From: Nyssa sinensis
Lineage: Eukaryota; Streptophyta; Magnoliopsida; Cornales; Nyssaceae
Direction of reading: 5' to 3'
Assembly: GCA_008638375.1 (NCBI GenBank)
Contig: CM018032.1
Span: forward strand, 59,277,382 to 59,341,381
DNA: 64,000 bases
A program made the translations under genes and the position numbers. Positions within the stretch are counted from its first letter, which is position 1; every line of letters starts with the position of its first letter. The notes below the pieces were generated by a model. That model saw only the letters and a list, made by a program, of their open reading frames with translations, did no database searches and was not told the origin of the DNA. Below, piece after piece: positions 60,575 through 64,000 of this stretch.

Positions 60575-62191
60575 GTGATAACTCTGTCTATATGTTAGGT
60601 CATCGGTGTTAATATTATTATATGGAATGATTCGTGCTGTAAATTTTGATAATTATATGGAAGACTTGTACTCTATTCATTATTTTGTGTCTGTCTCTGA
60701 CGATTACAGTGTCCAAGTTGAGTCTCAGATTATTTTGCCAAATATTTTCCCATCATGAGCTTTGTTTTTGTGACTTCCTTGGCTTCTTAATCTATGAAAT
60801 ACTGATACATCTACAAGGTCGATGTATCCGTATCATGTCCCGATTCTTCATATACTCACGAATACATGTCCGATACTTTCTAAACATATCCATGATTTGA
60901 AAATAAGTTTTTAAATTCGTAACATGTATCTGATACTTTAGGATATACCAAGACAAATCTGTCATGCCTTGAACATTAAGGTCGACTTGTTTACTATAAC
61001 GTATGAATATATGAAGAAATATTACAAGATTTTGAAGTACTTTGATTATTTCTTAGAGAAGAAGAGTTGATAAATTATGTTGAATTTGGTCCTAAATCTA
61101 TGTCCATGCAACATAACTCTCATTTTTGTCACATGAATTTATTAATATTATAAGTTATTAACTTAAAATAGATGATAAACTCATAAAAAAATTGTTCAGC
61201 ATAATTATGCATATTTATCATTATAAATAATGACTTTTTAATTTTATATATTCATGCATAAAAAATATGTTATTGTATACTTAATGTATCCATAACTTAT
61301 TTTTTTTAGAATTTGTCATATTGGTGTTGTTAGTATCGTGTCGTATCCGTCTCTGATATCCGTGTCCATGCTTCATAATTTTTGATAGAACACTGACAGA
61401 TGTTTAAGTGTCGATATCATATATTTGATAATTGATAGTGATTTAATGCACCGACCATTCTGAGAGTCATACAACCATTAGAGGAAGAAGTAATTTACAG
61501 CGAAGATGAAGTCCTAAGGGTCAGGCAGAAGTCAGGAGTACAAAGATGTAGCAAGTATTTGATTGAGAATCAGTTGATTGTTCTGCTCTAGCTGAGATAC
61601 CTTTGTCTTGAGTTCTTTAATAGTTTTTGTAGAGAAGTGTTGCATTTCACCATGAATTTCAGTAGTGGCTTCACTATTGAAACTAGTATATATCTAACAG
61701 GATGATAGTTGTCAGAAATCTGCTGCGGGGAAGGGGGGTCTTCTAGCCAGTATTTTCCCCTTTAACTTGTAATCATATGACTCAATTGATTCATTTGTTG
61801 CTTTAAGGACATAATCATACCTCAATTCTACCAAAACACCAATTTGTTGGTTGAAGAGGCTTTCTTTTGATCTTTACCTCGAACTACACTTCTCGATTCT
61901 TTTTTTTATTTTTTCCTTCTCCCTCTCTCAAGGAAATGGTGCCTCTTTTTTCTTTTCTTCTTTTGGGTGGGGTTGGGGCGCTAACAACTAAAATCTTGCT
62001 CCTCCATTTCAAATACTCTTTTATTTGCAAGTCATATCCTCTTTTCACCTTTTTGCATGGAATTATTTGGAATTTTTTTGTAGTAGTAAATCATTTGAAA
62101 TTTTGGATGGTGGAATAATTTGAGCAAGGGAATAAAATCAACTTATTGAGTGCGTATAGCAGATGGTGGAATAATTTGAGCAAGAGTTTTT
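60575..62191. other. Unclosed WRKY intron or downstream flank
   Basis: Repeated phrases on the theme 'gtatccg.atc.tgtcc' occur near 60810-61380 and look like a decayed repeat. A 40-odd codon open stretch lies at about 61455-61592. I could not find the expected SYYKCT exon. Confidence 0.4.
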
Positions 62192-62433
62192 GTTCATTGA
62201 GATGTTTATCCCTTGTGTAAGGTCATAATTTATTGTCCCTACATTTGATGGTTGCCTATAGCAGTTGGCCACAACCATGTTGTCACTACATCAAATTGAT
62301 GGGGCCATTTTTTGTTCATTGAGATGTTTATCCCAAGTATAAGTTCACAATTTATTTTCCCTACATTTGATGGGTGCCTATAGCAAATAGCCACAACCAT
62401 GTTGTCACTAAATCAAATTGTTGTGGCCATTCC
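62192..62433. repeat. 122-bp tandem duplication
   Basis: Copies at 62192-62313 and 62314-62433 both begin 'gttcattgagatgtttatcc' and share 'gccacaaccatgttgtcact'. A shorter duplicated phrase, 'ggtggaataatttgagcaag', precedes them at 62107 and 62165. Confidence 0.85.
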
Positions 62434-62682
62434 TAACCCAACGAGTGTTAATCAATTTTAACCCAATGAATGTTGTGCACTTTAACGTCTGACAAGGTTA
62501 TTGTTATTTTAGCAATTCTTATCTCATTCCATGTCCTATATTGCTATGCTTTTAGCTTGGCTGTTGGGTTTTGATTGGAACAGCTTATGATATTATGTTA
62601 ATCCCCTACCTGCTGGATTTGGGACAGAAGAAGTTTTTGTTTCTACGAGAAAAAAATATATACACACACACACACACATATG

Positions 62683-64000
62683 TAGGGGTGCAACTCGGGC
62701 TGGCTAAACTGAGCCCAGGCCGAATTTTTCAGGGCTGACCTTTTTAATAGTCGGGATGGGCCTGGGTAGTGAAATTCAAGCAAATTTCGGGTTAGACTTG
62801 GGCTAAGGCTTGCAGACCCGAGCCCAGCCTGTGCGCGAGTTTTATGACTTTTTCCAAAACATATTTATTCTTATTTTATAATTGTAACACATAGAGATGG
62901 ACTGAGACTTATAAACTCCTCAACTTTCACTAACATAACAATGTGGGACTATTATTTAAAAGGAAAAAGAAGGATCAAGTCCTTCTCCCACGCTTCCCCT
63001 ATTCTGTCTCTGTTTGAGAGACTTAGCTTATTAGTTAGATCTTGACAATGTACAGAACAGAACACCTAGTCCCAAATGAAAAAACTCCCTAAATCAAAAT
63101 TAAATGAAATTAGCTTCCTCCAACCAAGACCCAAACAAATATAACTCATGTAGATGCCTCCACTTTCTGCTATTATCAGCAGATCGGTCACCTGAAAAAA
63201 AATTATTCTTGGAGGAGACTCATTCAGACTGACAAACCCTAAACTGCCTGAATTTGGTCAACTGAAATCAGTACTAAAAAAATTACAGATTCAATCACCA
63301 CCTGAAATCCAACTGCTGCCTGAAATCGTCGAAGCTACATGAACTGTGAGATCTATATTGCTGGATGTGTATGTGTTTGGGTTGACGAGTTGAGTGGATG
63401 TAAACAATACTGCGGTAAGAACGGCAGTGACTGGAGTATGATATTAGTGGATGTGAACATTAGTGTTGAGTGGATGTGAAACATTCGTTTTGAGCACCGA
63501 CAATTACTGCATCTGTCCATATAATTCAACTCTGAGATGTTGTATGCTTTGTGAGACCAATCATGATTCTCTCTCACATCTGATAACAAATAATCACATT
63601 TCCTCATCTCTTTCAATTGTGTAGGAAGGGCAAGTAGAGAAAAGGTGAGAGAGTAAATGTCTAGAAAATCTGAGATATCCAACATCAGAAGATAGCCATA
63701 CGTTAAGGGTTCTCTCTTTTTGTAAAAGAGCCTTTCATTCTATGAACGGTGTTATAACTATTTAGGCTGTCAATTCCATGACAGCTGTAAAAAAAAATTA
63801 GTTCAGTTTTTTTTTTTTTGGGTTGGAGATGGTTAAATTTTGTAATTTGGACAACCCGTTTGAACCCAAATTTATGTTCGGGAGTGGGCTCGGATTGATA
63901 TTTTTGGGCTTAAGATTGGGTTCGGGATGGGCTTGGGTTAATTATTTTAGAATTTGGGTTGGGCTTGGACGTGCTTTAGCTTGAGCCCGGCTTGCCTAAG
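62683..64000. mobile_element. Possible hAT-like element running off the window end
   Basis: It begins TAGGGGTGCAACTCGGGCTGG and is followed by GGGCCTGGG-type phrases. Inverted counterparts such as 'gagcccggcttgcc' appear at 63980-64000, so the right end should lie just past the window. The 0.9-kb interior has a 110-codon minus-strand frame at 63353-63685 with no recognisable domain; no transposase is visible. Confidence 0.45.

Noticed and set aside
1..64000. A biosynthetic gene cluster or new defence system
   Set aside because: Apart from the tandem UGT copies the genes belong to unrelated families with separate promoters and large gaps, so no joint pathway is supported.

Overview
This window is plant nuclear DNA, almost certainly from a eudicot and probably a woody one. 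It is AT-rich, with long intergenic spaces full of decayed miniature transposons and microsatellites. It has GT-AG introns, a pol III tRNA gene, and plant-specific families: UGT708-type glycosyltransferases, a DUF863 protein, phytocyanin/early-nodulin-like proteins, a DUF179 (AlgH-like) plastid protein and a group I WRKY factor. I could not name the species from the sequence.

Left part (1-18.5 kb): a tandem cluster of UGT708-like genes next to two copies of a saccharopine dehydrogenase-like oxidoreductase gene. Only one UGT (3070-4482) has an open frame, and its UDP-sugar binding motif carries three unusual substitutions. The other UGT copies (175-1871, 5093-6340, and fragments at 13780-14300) are pseudogenes, one split by a miniature element. 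The UGT-plus-oxidoreductase block was duplicated. The first oxidoreductase copy (6873-9464) is broken by an exact 20-bp deletion; the second (14545-18241) is intact at 455 codons. Between the copies lies a decayed Mutator-like transposase, split by a later palindromic, LTR-like insertion.

Middle part (18.5-30.4 kb): a tRNA-Gln(UUG) gene, a 1099-residue DUF863 gene on the minus strand whose frame closes only if a 14-nt microexon is included, and a two-exon DUF179 gene.

Right part (30.4-64 kb): gene-poor DNA with several miniature elements and a decayed chloroplast ycf1 fragment, then two tandem early-nodulin-like/lamin-like phytocyanin genes with an intron at the same position. Next comes a seven-exon plastid DUF3598-like gene with two apparent frameshifts, then a WRKY3/4-type gene with a GC-AG intron. 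The second WRKY domain of that gene runs into an intron that does not close before the window ends. The last 3.4 kb are repeats, including the start of an element that may be hAT-like.

The genes do not form a pathway. The UGT cluster would act in flavonoid-type C- or O-glucosylation, the oxidoreductase and DUF179/DUF3598 proteins are poorly characterised, and the phytocyanins would sit at the cell surface. A DUF863 gene and a WRKY4-type gene also lie close together in Arabidopsis, which suggests old synteny. I found no convincing undescribed biological system. The strongest oddities are the microexon, the altered UGT motif, the GC-AG intron, the nested palindromic insertion and the paired inactivated/intact duplicate.
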